From Gavia stellata (Eukaryota > Chordata > Aves > Gaviiformes > Gaviidae): a stretch of 64,000 nt of DNA. Below, piece after piece: positions 25,469 through 37,833 of the stretch. The notes beneath the pieces were generated by a model. That model saw nothing but the letters and a program-made list of their open reading frames with translations, was not told the DNA's origin and did no database searches. The stretch is from assembly GCF_030936135.1 (NCBI RefSeq), contig NC_082595.1, positions 21,341,930-21,405,929 on the forward strand, written 5' to 3'. Every line of letters starts with the position of its first letter. The stretch's first letter is position 1. The position numbers and the translations under genes are program-made.

Positions 25469-28400
25469 CTGTTTTTGGCAAAGAAATAGGATATAGCATG
25501 AGGGAATATTTTTCAACCAGTCATACAGTACTCAGTGTATTTGTCAACAGGGAAAAATACCAAAGATTAAAGACCAAGATTAAAACAAGTCTTCTGAAAT
25601 GGAATGTCTCTATGTATCTCCAGGTTAATCACTGAATGCAGCAATCAACCGTGACAACACTGAACATACAGTCTTGATTTGACAAACAGAAATATGTCTG
25701 ATGTGAACAGTAAAAATATGAACACAAAGCCAGTGATACCAGTATACTAGTTTCTGCTTCAACCATTTACTATTTTTGATTGTTACTCCTGCATGCTGAC
25801 CTTAGGTTTACACTTTTTCAAAAAACATTAGAAAAGCTTACAAAATCAGCATAAGAAAGATCACGTCATGAATGTGCACTTCATGCACCCATGTAGATCC
25901 TGGTACAAAATCAAGTCCTAAATAGGTAATACAGAACTCTTTTCTATTCCATAATACACTAGCGATTCTTTAAAATGCATTAACGGTAAAACACTAGGAA
26001 ACCTCTAGTAAAAATTCACAGTATGTCTATGAGCTACAACCTCAGTATCACAATAGAGTGGATCAAAAATGAAGTTTGTGTGTCTCTGCAGTTCTCTTCT
26101 GCACTGTAAATTTAAGACCTTTTTTTCAATAAATGGTTTAATGTAACATAATTTTAAAAGTCTTAAAAATATAGAAAGTGCCTATATTGTATTGGATGTT
26201 TATAATCAATGTATTGCAAATTAAAATGTCAATTTAAAGACCTCAAATTTTTATAATGAAACAATTTGAAAATACAGTATATACTAACACTGTTGTTTGA
26301 TAGAAGCTAGTTGCCTAGTAATTTAAGATATATTTAAATATTTTGATTGTGATAACCCAGTCTTTACTAGCGCATATATCCAATTGTTGAAATTAAGACA
26401 TGATATTTGATAACACTGTAAACTAAATGTATGTATTTAAAAGCCGCAATGTTTTAAGAGCTAGCATAAATTTACATTGTCATCCTGCAAAACTTAGGAC
26501 ATTTTAATGCTAACAGCCCCCAAATTACTTCACTGTAATTTCTGGGGGTTTTTTTTGTTTGTTTGTTTTAAAAGCTTTTGTTCATTTTAAGATCCAAACA
26601 AGTTCAACAGCCCGGAAGCACTGGTTTTCTCTTTCCCACTACCATACCTAGAAGCAAAACAGAAAGCTATCTGCACAAGAAAAATTTAGCAATTTAATGC
26701 TTTGATGTCCCAAACATATTTTAGCAACTACCAAATACAATATTCTTTCTGTATTTTAATCTAGACTGAAATAATCCATAAAGAATGAGTCTCTAAACTA
26801 TTCAATAGAGGTGACTACAGTAATACTGAAAGTCTTTGTACTGTACCTAATCAAGTGAGAATATCCCTAGAGTGCATTAATAACAAAATTCGTTACTGCA
26901 GCATGGTATAGCTTCCCTGTTCCAGATTTAATCCAAAAGGATGTTAGCCCATTGTTGATTTCAAGCAATACTGAGCTTTCAGGTGCTCAAAGTTAGGAGG
27001 AAAGCATCAGAGCCAAACAGTGTCATCCAGCATTTGAGGAACAGTTTAAGACAAAGAAGCAGCAGCCACATCTTCCATTCATACTTTCCAAAATCCTAAT
27101 CACTGCCTTTTTGCTTGTGGAAATCTCAGCCAATATTTTTCAAATAACCTAAAAATGTGTATTTAAGCCCATTAAACCTCAGTGATACCTGTTTTAACAT
27201 CACAGACTTGCTAGCAGCCACCAGTCCCAAGAAAGGTGCTGCTTTAGAACTGCTTGCTGTTGATGTAGAATCCTTAAGCTATTTGCTACAAAACCCTTGG
27301 AGAAATTTTGACCAAAATGAAATGTCAGTGGGCTTGTCCAAGAAAGAGATACATGAAAAGCAATGAAAATGTGATTGGTGAAGACACTGAAAGTGAAATT
27401 AATTCTTACAAATTTATTTTCATGACAGTTATCTTGTAGGGCTTTTACCTTCCACATGGTTTTACAATTTAGACTACCAGCCTTTTCCTCGTACTCAGTC
27501 TTTGAGCAAAACAAAAATTCAAGTGCTGGCCTCAGACAAAAGGCTTAACCACATGCTTAAAACCTCCTACAGATACACCGAGTTACTGACAGTCAGCTAC
27601 CTAAGCAGACAAGGAATATCAATCTACCTAGTTGAAGCAGTAGGAAAAGGACACATCTAATCAAATGCAAATTCTCAGTACCAGTAATAGAATTTCCGCT
27701 TGTTCCCCCTGCTGTCTGGAACAGTTAACACTTCAGCACTTTTGAACTATCACAAGAGAACATATTTTCTTAATGTCCCTTTTACCACCAATACAACTAT
27801 TCTGTCCACTGTTATACTGAGCAAAATAGACAAAACCTCCCATTCCTCAGAATATACCTTTTAAATCAATTGGTTGGCAGAACAGCTCTACCTTATCACC
27901 TATAGGTATCTGGAGCTTGTGTGATGGTCTACATTTCCAGGCTGCCTAAACTCCCCAGTCAGGCCAGAACTCAGACTGCATAAAAGCAGCTGAGGAAGCA
28001 AAGCGCAGGAGTGATTCCACCTTGGACGCCAAGAAGAAACCAGGTCTCATATTTGACCTTGATTCTGCCTAATCAGGGATTTCAGTCAGTTTCTCAGTGA
28101 GTTTAAGCTAGCTGGCATCACAAAACCCCCAAATCAGACATACTGCCTTATCAAGATTTAGTTTCGTCACACAAATCATGCTTTATATTCTAATGGTTAG
28201 GGTAAAGATAAATTTTTTTCTTTCTTTTGGGGAAAAACCCAACTAATACTGCCATAACTTGTAAGACTCCTAGTAATGATGACCTCCATTTTTTCTTCCC
28301 TCATTCTGCCTTCCTACCCTTGTTTGATTCAAATCTTTTGCTGTCTAAATAAGAATAACAACTTAGCGCTATTAATCCTGCAGTTCCTAAGATGTCACTA

Positions 28401-28800
28401 TATGACCTTCTTTCCATATTTAGTGTTATACTCAATTATCTGGAGTTATTTAACTATACTTTACAGCTTGTCAGTTTATTTACAATCAACATATGGTAAG
28501 TGAAGTAATTCCCTAGACTCTAGATGGGGAAATCTGTCAAAGGTTCCCCAGTGGTATATATTTTCACACTGATTGTAATTTGTAAGGTTCACACAGTTTT
28601 GTCATCTCTAACCATCTAGAGACAGAACTGAATTTCATTGCAGACATGAGCTGTTACATTTGATTTTATACTTCTTTTACATTAGAAGACCACAGCGGCC
28701 CTTTCTAAAATCATATCCTTACAATATGGTTTATAATGACTATTAAATAAATGCAGTTTAAAGAAAATTAGATTAGGTACACTGTAAGATTAAAATCTCA

Positions 28801-29160
28801 TGTGAAAAAGCTCTGGAACTGCAGATGGAGGTGTGCAGCTGGTCCATATACCCATCTCCCTGATGTCATAACACACCCTGGTCTGGAAAATTTAAAAGTC
28901 TATATGGTTTCCTAAACTCGATGGTTATAAAAGGGGAGAGACACAAATGTAACTCAAAGCCCTGTGAAGAAGTTGAGTGGGTTTTACATATAACTGATGC
29001 ATAGATGAATCTTACAACACTTGGAGAAGTAAAGGTCAAAGACTCTTGTGGCCTCTGTAAGCCTGCTGTGGCCTATCAGCCTGGTGTATGTATCCTAAGA
29101 AATAAATACTTTAACAGGCTTTGTTAGGTTTAGTCTTGGAGGTGGGAAGCAGGACTTTCA
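28801..29160 (+). repeat. Possible degraded solo LTR-like cassette
   Basis: A TATAAAAGGGG box at 28926-28936 is followed 165 bases later by an AATAAA at 29101-29106 and a TG-containing tail. The stretch can be framed as TG...CA (28801 to 29160). That order (promoter, then poly(A) signal) is what a solo LTR of an old endogenous retrovirus would show. I see no target-site duplication and recognise no family, so this is a weak call. Confidence 0.25.
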
Positions 29161-32100
29161 GGGCACTGCAAATGTTACTCTAAGGACAAAATTACAGCGA
29201 TACCGGAGATGATTTTTTACTCCCCAAAGCCATTTCTTAGTGTAATCTGAAACACATGGTATTACTTTGTGTGCACATGCAAAAACAACCCGGTGACCAC
29301 TGTACCATTTGTGAGCATGTATAACATGGGCAAACCAATTATTAGTTGAGAAAATGTCATCTTCCCTTCTTGGTATCATCTCCACTTTTATACTGCTGCA
29401 CTCCCGCCTGGGTTCAGAGCCGCAATGAGCTCTCTCCAAGCTGTGTATGATACACAAGTGCTTCAGAGGGACAAGTAGAGTCCCAGCTCTAGAGAGGGAG
29501 TTGCTGGGAATTACAAAGCTCTCCCCCCAGAAAATATGAATGAGATCAAATACTGGCTTTATCACTTTAATCTTCATAAGATCCTTCCCTGCACTCTAGC
29601 AGCCTGTATATAAATTTATGTATACAGATAAACTAACAGTGTTATCAAACTCCTGAGTTCTAATTATATGTTTTTCAGTGGTTTTCCAAAGAAACATGAG
29701 AACCAATAATACTCATAAATAATAAACTAAGGTCAAATATATAACCACATGAATATTTCGCTGTACATCTTCTCTATTTTTAGAAAACATCTAAATGTCT
29801 GTGTTTCACTGTACATTTCTTTCTGCCAAGATTCTGTGCGTGAAGCAAAATTTAATGCTGTTATTTAATACAGGCCAAACCTTTATCTAAACGTTACAAT
29901 TTTCAGAGTGGAGGAGCAGCCAAATATTTAATTCAGACTTAGAAACTTCCCCATACTGTTGTTCAACCATTAAAGAAAAAGCAGACAAAATCATGTCAAC
30001 TCATCTTTAAAGGGATGACAGTCACTAATATATTTGCTAGAAGAGACAGTAGCGTACACGCTAATAATTTAAGCCATTAATTTAGCTTGTGTTAGAAGAT
30101 GACAGCCTTCTCTTCACGCTGTGCTAAATGAATAATGAATGATACGCTCCCAAGACAACTTTAATTTTTAAAGCCAATACTGATACTTACTCACCCATGC
30201 CTGATACTCAGAGGTAAATGTAATGATATGGAATTATACCTTTATCAAAGTATTCACAAAATAAAGCCAATGAACCATTCAGCCCCTCTGTACTCCAGAG
30301 ATGGTGCTTATAGCAGAATTCTGCTCAGTTTTATACTGACATTCACTGTGTTGGAATAAAACTGTCATAGGCTTGCAATCGTGCTATCTATCAGCCCTCA
30401 TGGTCCCCCACCTTCTGCAGGTTTCCACAGGTACCAAGTAGAAGTTTGTTCCTTGTAGTACTTCACAGATTCTTAAACCAATCTCCCGAAATCAGGCAAA
30501 ACAAGCAAGGGACCGTGCCTTTGCAAATAAACACTGGCGAAAGCTAGTAACCTCCTCTGAGATGGCTCCGCATACTCCTCCTTGGGGCTTCGAGCACTGC
30601 ATTTACAGACACTAAGCTGAAGCATGCCAAACCAGCAAAGGCTGCAGGACTGCTCCCTGCAGCCAGCCATCAGCTCCAAATACGAGCTTGAGGGTGCAGC
30701 TAAAGAAACCAACAATTGTTTTGTCTTTTAAAGAAAAATAAATTAAAACAAATTAGGCCTCAGTTCCTGGGATCCAATTATAAAGAAAAAATTTTGTTTG
30801 CAAAATGCATTTCACATAGAAGTTCTGCAAAGTAACAGCAAAAGACAATGAAAAGCCATAGCAGAGAAAATGCCTCAGGCCTACCTGGTTGTATTCTAGC
30901 ATCCCCATGCAACAGAAAAACATCCGCGTCATAACAACAATGTGATAGACAGAGCTGATACATTCAGACAACTTTGGAACTGGCAGGATTAACCCTTAGT
31001 AGCAGTGTGACAAGCGACAGAAGTGTAAAGATGACAGAATTCAGATCTCCCTCAAGCAGTTATCATGGGGGTGGCAGGGGTGATGTGGAAAGGGAAAGCA
31101 TAGTTTGGAATTTTAGACGCAGGCTTGCTTTACTCCACATTACACAAAAAAGCCATCAGCTTATTTTGCCAAATTTAACAACTTGCCATGAAGCTCACCC
31201 AGCAGATGGTGGTTCAGATGAGCCTGCTTTGCTACACAGCAGCAGTCCTCCACAGCAGAGGGCTCAGCCATCATAGCAAAAAATGTCTCAAACTCAGCCC
31301 TTGTGGCAACCCATTACACGAGCCTGACCATTCTCAAATTAGTGATTGATTCTGAATCCCTAGCAGACCTACAAACAATCATGAGAAAGCATCTCATACC
31401 TAAATGCCTTCTCCATTATCCAGAATTTCCCCAATTTTCCAATAGACTATTATGGCCTTTGAAAGTACATGAAATAAAATGCTAACTAACTGGAATCCAA
31501 ACCCCAAAATGTTCTTCAAATTCTGGATCCAAGTGGACACTTTTGCTCCAACATAGAGATGACATTTGGTAGACATGCAAGTAGAACTGCTGTTCAGATA
31601 AAGGGAAGTTTTGTCTTTGAAAGCAGATGCCGTAATGATGATGTTGTTCTGGCAATTGACCTAAAAGGGGCAGCATGTTGTCCCATTTAAGAAATTCATG
31701 CCAACACTTGCTTATATTGCTGGCAAACTTTCAACTAAAATGCTGAGAATTAAAACCTTCCACCCCAACGATTCCAGGCTGTTCAGGCTGTTGGTGTTTT
31801 CATCCTTGTCTATATACTGCTTTAAAGACAAACAGTATTATGCTTAAACCAACCGTGAAAGACAAGATTTCTTTTTGTGCTGGTCTATCGAAGTAATACA
31901 AGAAAACTGTATAGACAATGGAACTGAACCAACCATGGACTTTTTATCAAATTCATCAATTATTAAAATAATACCAACTGTGCTTCTAGAATTGTTCTTA
32001 ATTTTCAGATCCTAAGCTGACACTGAAGAACTAGTCATACCATATTTTATTTCACCAAATTAAAAAGAGCTTATGACTAGTAATCATGTGCCATTCTCAT

Positions 32101-34111
32101 AAAGAAACTTCTTAGACTTCAACCTGGGTAAGTGACAAGAAGATACAGGTTTCCACGCCTATTAAATCTGAGGCTAACAGATGACCAGACTAGCAAAAAA
32201 AAAAAAAGTAATTGTGGTGGAGAATTTTATACATACATCTATACTGGAAATGGATTACACAGAAGCCAAATATATTTTATTTTCTATTTTAAGAAGATTA
32301 CATATACTATGATCTACATAATACTGCCAGCAAGCACAAGCTGACATAAAAAACTGTTATTTGTCCTTCCTAATTCTGTTTCTTTTATATTAAGTCTGCA
32401 AAAAAAAATATCCCACCACAGGTACGTTACATGCTTGATATACAAGACTAGCAATCTCATTCAAGAAGGATCAGAGAAATTCAAGGGTAAGGTCCAGTCC
32501 ATCAGGAGTTACTAGGAAGATTTCCCAATAATGGAATTCCTGCTCAGAAAATCCCTCAGATACTGGTTGGTAAATATTGTCAATTTATAGTGGGAGGAAG
32601 AACATTCTACACTCGCCTTTTCCTGACCTTATATTTACCTTCTTTTCATGATGTTACAACATATGCTTAGAGACAGCACTAAATTTTGCAGGGAAGGATG
32701 GGTATTATTTCCTAACAAGCCATCTTTAAATTGGAAGCAAGTAAACAGAATCAAGAAACCAATGAATTGCTGGAAGCATAGAATTATTAAAAGAAAGAAA
32801 TGAAAATTTATATAGCAGCATTTGCTTTTCCAACTCCCTCAGTCAGGGCAGAAAAAGATGATTCAGCCATTAAACCCTCCCCAAATCCTCAGTTCTGAAA
32901 ACTAGAATGGTTGAAGACATACAGAAACAGAGATGAAAAGCTGGTTGTGAAATCTGTACCAACTACAGCACCTCCCAGAGGCAGGAGGTATTGGGAGGCA
33001 TGACGGGGGTTCCTTCTGTGTGTGCTAGTCTGGTGACTGTCCTTCAAATAGCAACCACATGCAGCGCTGACTTAATCCGTCAAATGACTAAAACCAGGCC
33101 CTCTCAGGCATGTACCCTGATGCAACATTTTACAGAAGGTGACAGTCAAATCTCAGTGATAGTGGCATTTCTGAAGAGGAGAAGCCATAGTTTTGCAGTG
33201 TGAGAACTGATGATAAAAGCAACCATAAAGTAACACTGTGAATCACTCGGAAGTGCTCTGAGAGATGATTTGACCTTTGGAATAGTCAGAAAAGGCAAAA
33301 GAAACATCAGAAAGGTAAAAGTAAGTAGTTTTGGCTGTTAAAATAACACAAAGCTGCATTGTATTTATCCAGAACGTTCAGTTTTTCTTTGTCAAAGGAG
33401 AATATTTAAAGGGAAAACTGATTTAGCAGTATGGGTACTGGTTGTTACTGAGTAGAACAGGAAAAAGACGGCCAGCCTACATTTTATTCTTCTACAACAT
33501 CTATGGCTCAACCAGCTCAGGGGATAATAGGACAATAATACCAGGTTTGACAAAGCAAAACTGTCTTCTAACTGTGCACTACACCAAAATCAAGGAAGAA
33601 AAACAGTTAACAATTAGACTGTGTTCACACATTCCCTGGAAGAGAACCTGTGCTTGCTATCACCGTTATAACCATTTTACAAAGGGAATTACCTAGAGGC
33701 TGGTCTATGGTTACTGAAAGAAACTCTCATTCATGGTTTGTCTGGATGTGTTTCCTTAAAAAGTAAGCTGACCTCTGGAAGGTGTGCAGAGCAAGCTCAT
33801 ACAGCATCATACTGCAATGCTTACACAGCCCGATGGCATCACAGCTGAGACAGGATATTCAGATACTTTTCCATTTGTTTGCTAATTGCTCTACTGGACC
33901 GCAGTAGACAGTTCCAGTCAAACACAGAGTTTCTCAGAGGTGGCTGGAAGACCCTGAAGGCTGACATGGACGGGACCAGGGCATGTGTTTGTAATTTCAC
34001 ATCATCTTTAGCATATCAGCTCACCTCAGAGGCCTGTGCTAAGGCACAAAGAAACTGTTGTAAAATCATCAATGCAAGGAAACATGCTTTCCATATCTAG
34101 CACCAGCAGAT

Positions 34112-35366
34112 CATAGAATCATAGAATCATTTAGGATGGAAAAGACCTTTAAGATCATCAAGTCCAACCATTAAACAAACCCTGCTAAGTCCACCACTAA
34201 ACCACATCCCTAAGCGCCTCATCCACACGTCTTTGAAATACCTCCAGAAACGGTGACTCAACCACCTCCCTGGGCAGCTTATTCCAGTGCCTGACAACCC
34301 TTTCAGTGAAGAAGTTTTTCCTAATATCCAATCTAAACCTCCCCTGGCACAACTTAAGGCCATTTCCTCTTGTCACTTGGAAGACGAGACCAGCACCCAC
34401 CTCTCTGCAACCCCCTTTCAGGTAATTGTAGAGAGCAATGAGGTCTCCCCTCAGCCTCCTCTTCTCCAGACTGAACAACCCCAGTTCCCTCAGCCGCTCC
34501 TCATAAGACTTGTGCTCCAGACCCCTCACCAGCTTCGTCGCCCTTCTCTGGACACACTCCAGCACCTCAATGTCCTTCTTGTAGTGAGGGGCCCAAAACT
34601 GAACACAGGATTCGAGGTGCGGCCTCACCAGCGCCGAGTACAGGGGCACGATCACCTCCCTACTCCTGCTGGCCACACTCTTTCTGATACAGGCCAGGAT
34701 GTCATTGGCCTTCTTGGCCACCTGGGCACACTGCTGGCTCATATTCAGCCGGCTGTCAATCAACACCCCCAGGTCCTGTACCGCCAGGCAGCTTTCCAGC
34801 CACTCGTCCCCAAGCCTGTAGTGTTGCATGGGGTTGTTGTGACCCAAGTGCAGGACCCGGCACTTGGCCTTGTTGAACCTCATCCAATTGGCCTGGGCCC
34901 ATCGATCCAGCCGGTCCAGATCCCTCTGCAGAGCCTTCCTACCCTCGAGCAGATCAACACTCCCGCCCAACTTGGTGTCATCTGCAAACTTACTGAGGGT
35001 GCACTTGGTCTCCTCATCCACATCACTGATAAAGACACTGAACAAAACTGGCCCAAGAACTGAGCCCTGGGGGACTCTGCTTGTGACCGGCCACCAACTG
35101 GATTTAACTCCATTCACCACAACCCTTTGGGCCCCACCATCCAGCCAGTTGTTCACCCAGGAAAGAGTGCACCCGTCCCAGTAATGAGCAGCCAGTTTCT
35201 CCAGGAGAATGCTGTGGGAAACAGTGTCAAAGGCTTGACTTAAGTCTAGATAGACTACATCGACAGCCTTTCCCTCATCCGCTAAGCAGGTCCCCTGGTC
35301 ACAGAAGGAGATCAGGTTAGTCAAGCAGGACCTGCCTTTCATAAACCCATGCTGACTGGGACTACA
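34112..35366 (-). mobile_element. CR1 LINE, 5'-truncated, open ORF2 end
   Basis: A minus-strand CR1 copy whose 3' tail carries repeated ATCATAGA units (34112-34130) followed by 'ggatggaaaagacctttaag'. This tail differs from that of the other long copies, so it belongs to a different subfamily. CR1 sequence stops near 35366, in the middle of the 'SQHGFMKG' segment, by 5' truncation. It lies in the BIRC6 intron in the sense orientation. Confidence 0.95.
34197..35366 (-). CDS. CR1 reverse transcriptase C-terminal fragment, uninterrupted
   Basis: About 390 codons of CR1 ORF2 without a stop, from [18 protein letters not shown] through [20 protein letters not shown] and the intact catalytic [10 protein letters not shown] motif to the normal C-terminus ([11 protein letters not shown], stop at 34197-34199). 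The endonuclease domain and the first part of the reverse transcriptase are missing because of 5' truncation, so no functional enzyme can result and there is no start of its own. The lack of stops suggests a relatively recent insertion; it is not a host gene. Confidence 0.9.
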   Translation of the reverse strand, partial: CSPSQHGFMKGRSCLTNLISFCDQGTCLADEGKAVDVVYLDLSQAFDTVSHSILLEKLAAHYWDGCTLSWVNNWLDGGAQRVVVNGVKSSWWPVTSRVPQGSVLGPVLFSVFISDVDEETKCTLSKFADDTKLGGSVDLLEGRKALQRDLDRLDRWAQANWMRFNKAKCRVLHLGHNNPMQHYRLGDEWLESCLAVQDLGVLIDSRLNMSQQCAQVAKKANDILACIRKSVASRSREVIVPLYSALVRPHLESCVQFWAPHYKKDIEVLECVQRRATKLVRGLEHKSYEERLRELGLFSLEKRRLRGDLIALYNYLKGGCREVGAGLVFQVTRGNGLKLCQGRFRLDIRKNFFTERVVRHWNKLPREVVESPFLEVFQRRVDEALRDVV

Positions 35367-35883
35367 TACCACTAGTCAAAAATCTTCAACCTTCTCTATA
35401 CAGTTAGAGTTCTCACCACAAATAGTAACTCACAAATCTTTTGCCTCCTGAACCTTATTCTTCCTAACAAAAGCCAAAGGCTTCTCTCCTAACCAGCTAG
35501 CCTCCGATGGAGAATCCATTGAGGAACCTGGTCCTTACTCAATGGGTAAAGCAGCACAGAAGCATACAGAAGATAGATGGGACATTTATTGTAAAAATTA
35601 CCATTCGGTTTGGCCCTCCCTGATCCCATTCATTATAGAACGGGCTTGTTCAACAGCTCCCGAGGAATGCCCCTGCCTTCAGACTGACAGCAGGAAATGT
35701 ACCGTCCTGCAAACAAAAGATTCACCTCATTGAAGAGGGAAAGAAATTAAAGAAAGATTTGAAGCAGACTGCAGCACCTGTTCAGGTGAATATATAGAAC
35801 TGAATCTTCTTTCACTTCTATATTTTAATATGTAAGTGCAAAATACAGTTTAAAGGAAGGTGAGGGATCATAAAACTGATTAC

Positions 35884-36094
35884 CTCAGTCGGTTTGTATA
35901 GGTATCTACACAGGTCTTCATTTTAGCCAACAAAGTCCCAACAGAAGTTTGTGACTCCAGCTGTTCTTCCTCCTCTTCAGTATTTTCCCCTGACAGAGGA
36001 AGCAGTAATGGTACCATCGATGTGCAGGATGCAATAGCACGGAGTAATTCTAGCAGGGCTCGGTAAAGGGGAACATGGCGGGCCATATCCAAAA
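35884..36094 (-). CDS. BIRC6: BIRC6 exon, most upstream in window
   Basis: Exon of 211 bases: two bases completing a codon, 69 codons, two carried into the next exon (AG|G arginine). It encodes LDMARHVPLYRALLELLRAI, then an acidic loop (GENTEEEEEQLESQ) and TSVGTLLAKMKTCVDTYTNR. The leucine-rich helices belong to the helical scaffold before the E2 module. The acceptor is TTTTTCTCTCTTAG and the donor GTAATC. Together the nine exons give 475 contiguous C-terminal residues of a protein that is about 4,850 residues long in mammals. Confidence 0.96.
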
Positions 36095-37652
36095 CTAAGA
36101 GAGAAAAACAGTTTACAAAAATTACTAAAGGTTGAAGATGACTCTTAGTACAGATGTTTTAGATTGAAAAGCTAGATTTTAATAAGTATTAAAATATTAA
36201 TGACATTTAATGGTAAAATGCAGTATTTTATAATACCAATTTATAAGTTATGTTTTAGTGGACTTGTCCAAAAAAAAAATTGGTAAGATACCTGGAAAAC
36301 AAAGGTTAGCAAAAGACACAAGAGGACAAAAGTGCTAACAAGGAACAGAACAGGATTACCACATGCTATATTCATTTCTAGTAGCTTAATATACAATGCT
36401 GGCTCAAGTTGTATGCCAACAGTAATGGCAAACAAGTATCTATGGAGGAAGAATTGTAAACTATGGTGTAGCAGGGCACCATTTGCTGATTCTAATAGCA
36501 TAAGCATTAATAAAGAAAGACTTTCATACCACCCATGATTTATAGCTATCTTCTCCTTTGGGAAAATTTGTCTGCATTATTGCAGGAGTATTTATGGTCA
36601 TGAAATAAATGAAGTGGTCTACTAAGAAGTCTAGCTTGCTTCTTTTAATGGAGAAAGTATAATTTTAAAAACCATTATGCATTCTTCAGAGCATGCAAAG
36701 GCTCTGAAGAAGATGCAAATTTTATCTGCATACATTTGAACCACAAAACAGTAAAGATGAATAAGAATATATATTAGGTAGGCAAACCTCACTGCCTAAG
36801 TGTTGCTCAGTGTGATGTATATGTATTATAGAAGTAACTGTGGGTAGAATATAGATAACAGCTCCTCTGACTAGGAAAGACAGGCAGAGACACACAATTC
36901 TAATGGATTCTCTAGCACCACATTGTTTATTTTTCTTTTCCACTTGCTTGGACAAGTATGTAATGGATGTAATTTTAACTGACTTTGTATCATTAATAGA
37001 AAACCTGAAAATGTAGCAATATACAGATACTTTAACACAGCTGCTTCCTCTGTCCCTAGGACATGCTATTTTTAACCTAACTGCAGAAAAAAATCACTCT
37101 AGTTCAGAGTATTTACAAATGACTGAGTTTATGATAAAATAAATTTATGCTTTTTCCAGCAAAAAAACCCCAACAAACAAAAAGCCCCTGACAACTCACA
37201 TTAGGACAGAACAAAGCATAGAAGAAAGCTTTAATGTTTCATTTAGCACATCTTGCCCTCCAAGCTAAAGCATATCACAAACCTTCATGTCCCGTCATCA
37301 AAGCCTTAGCTCTAAATACAGCACAATGGGACAGTATAAACAGGCAAGCAAAATTCAATAAGCAGGTTTGTCCAAGTTTAAAGCTGGATTTATCGCTACC
37401 AAGAGTTCTTTGATCAACAGCATGCTATTCATATTTTGAAACTATTACAATGGCACAAACTCTTAACTGAGTGAAGTTCTGTTGTGTTGAACAGGAAGAA
37501 AATTCACTGAAACAAAGCATTAATCTGTCAGGCCTGGTATCATGGCTCTAAAAATACCCTGTGTCAAAATATTCCATATATTTAAAGCAAACTCAATTGA
37601 ATTTAAGCATCGGCATTAAGAAAACCAGTTTCAATTATCTGTCAATTCTCAC

Positions 37653-37692
37653 ATTTTATATATTTTATATACATATTTTATATATATATATC
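37653..37692. repeat. AT-rich simple repeat
   Basis: Runs of TTTTATATA and (TA)n, about 40 bases. Confidence 0.85.
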
Positions 37693-37804
37693 TCCATTCC
37701 TTATGCTCAGTCGCTAGCCAACAATGATTGCCCACAGAAAAATCCCCACAATGTGTAAAATGGCCTTAAAATAAACATGAATAGATCTGATGATGTGTGA
37801 ATTT

Positions 37805-37833
37805 AAAAAAAAAAAAAAGAAAAAAGAAAAAAA
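37805..37833. repeat. A-rich run
   Basis: Nearly pure adenine with scattered guanines, about 29 bases; not attached to a recognisable retroposon. Confidence 0.85.

Larger units (their letters stand above)
25469..35883 (-). other. BIRC6: BIRC6 intron with CR1 and possible LTR-like cassette
   Basis: GT-AG intron of 10,415 bases. It holds the open CR1 copy at 34112-35366 and a promoter/poly(A)-like stretch at 28801-29160. The remaining sequence is AT-rich; frames such as 29158-29577 (139 codons, -) and 30974-31276 (100 codons, +) have no recognisable domain, splice context or codon bias and I do not call them genes. Confidence 0.75.

Noticed and set aside
29158..29577. Minus-strand frame of 139 codons in a BIRC6 intron
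   Set aside because: No recognisable domain, no splice sites at sensible places and no link to the BIRC6 frame; likely chance, and it partly overlaps the LTR-like stretch.
30974..31276. + strand frame of 100 codons
   Set aside because: Low-complexity serine/histidine-rich translation with no family resemblance and no promoter or splice evidence.
34287..35063. + strand frame of 258 codons
   Set aside because: Antisense shadow of the open CR1 copy on the minus strand.
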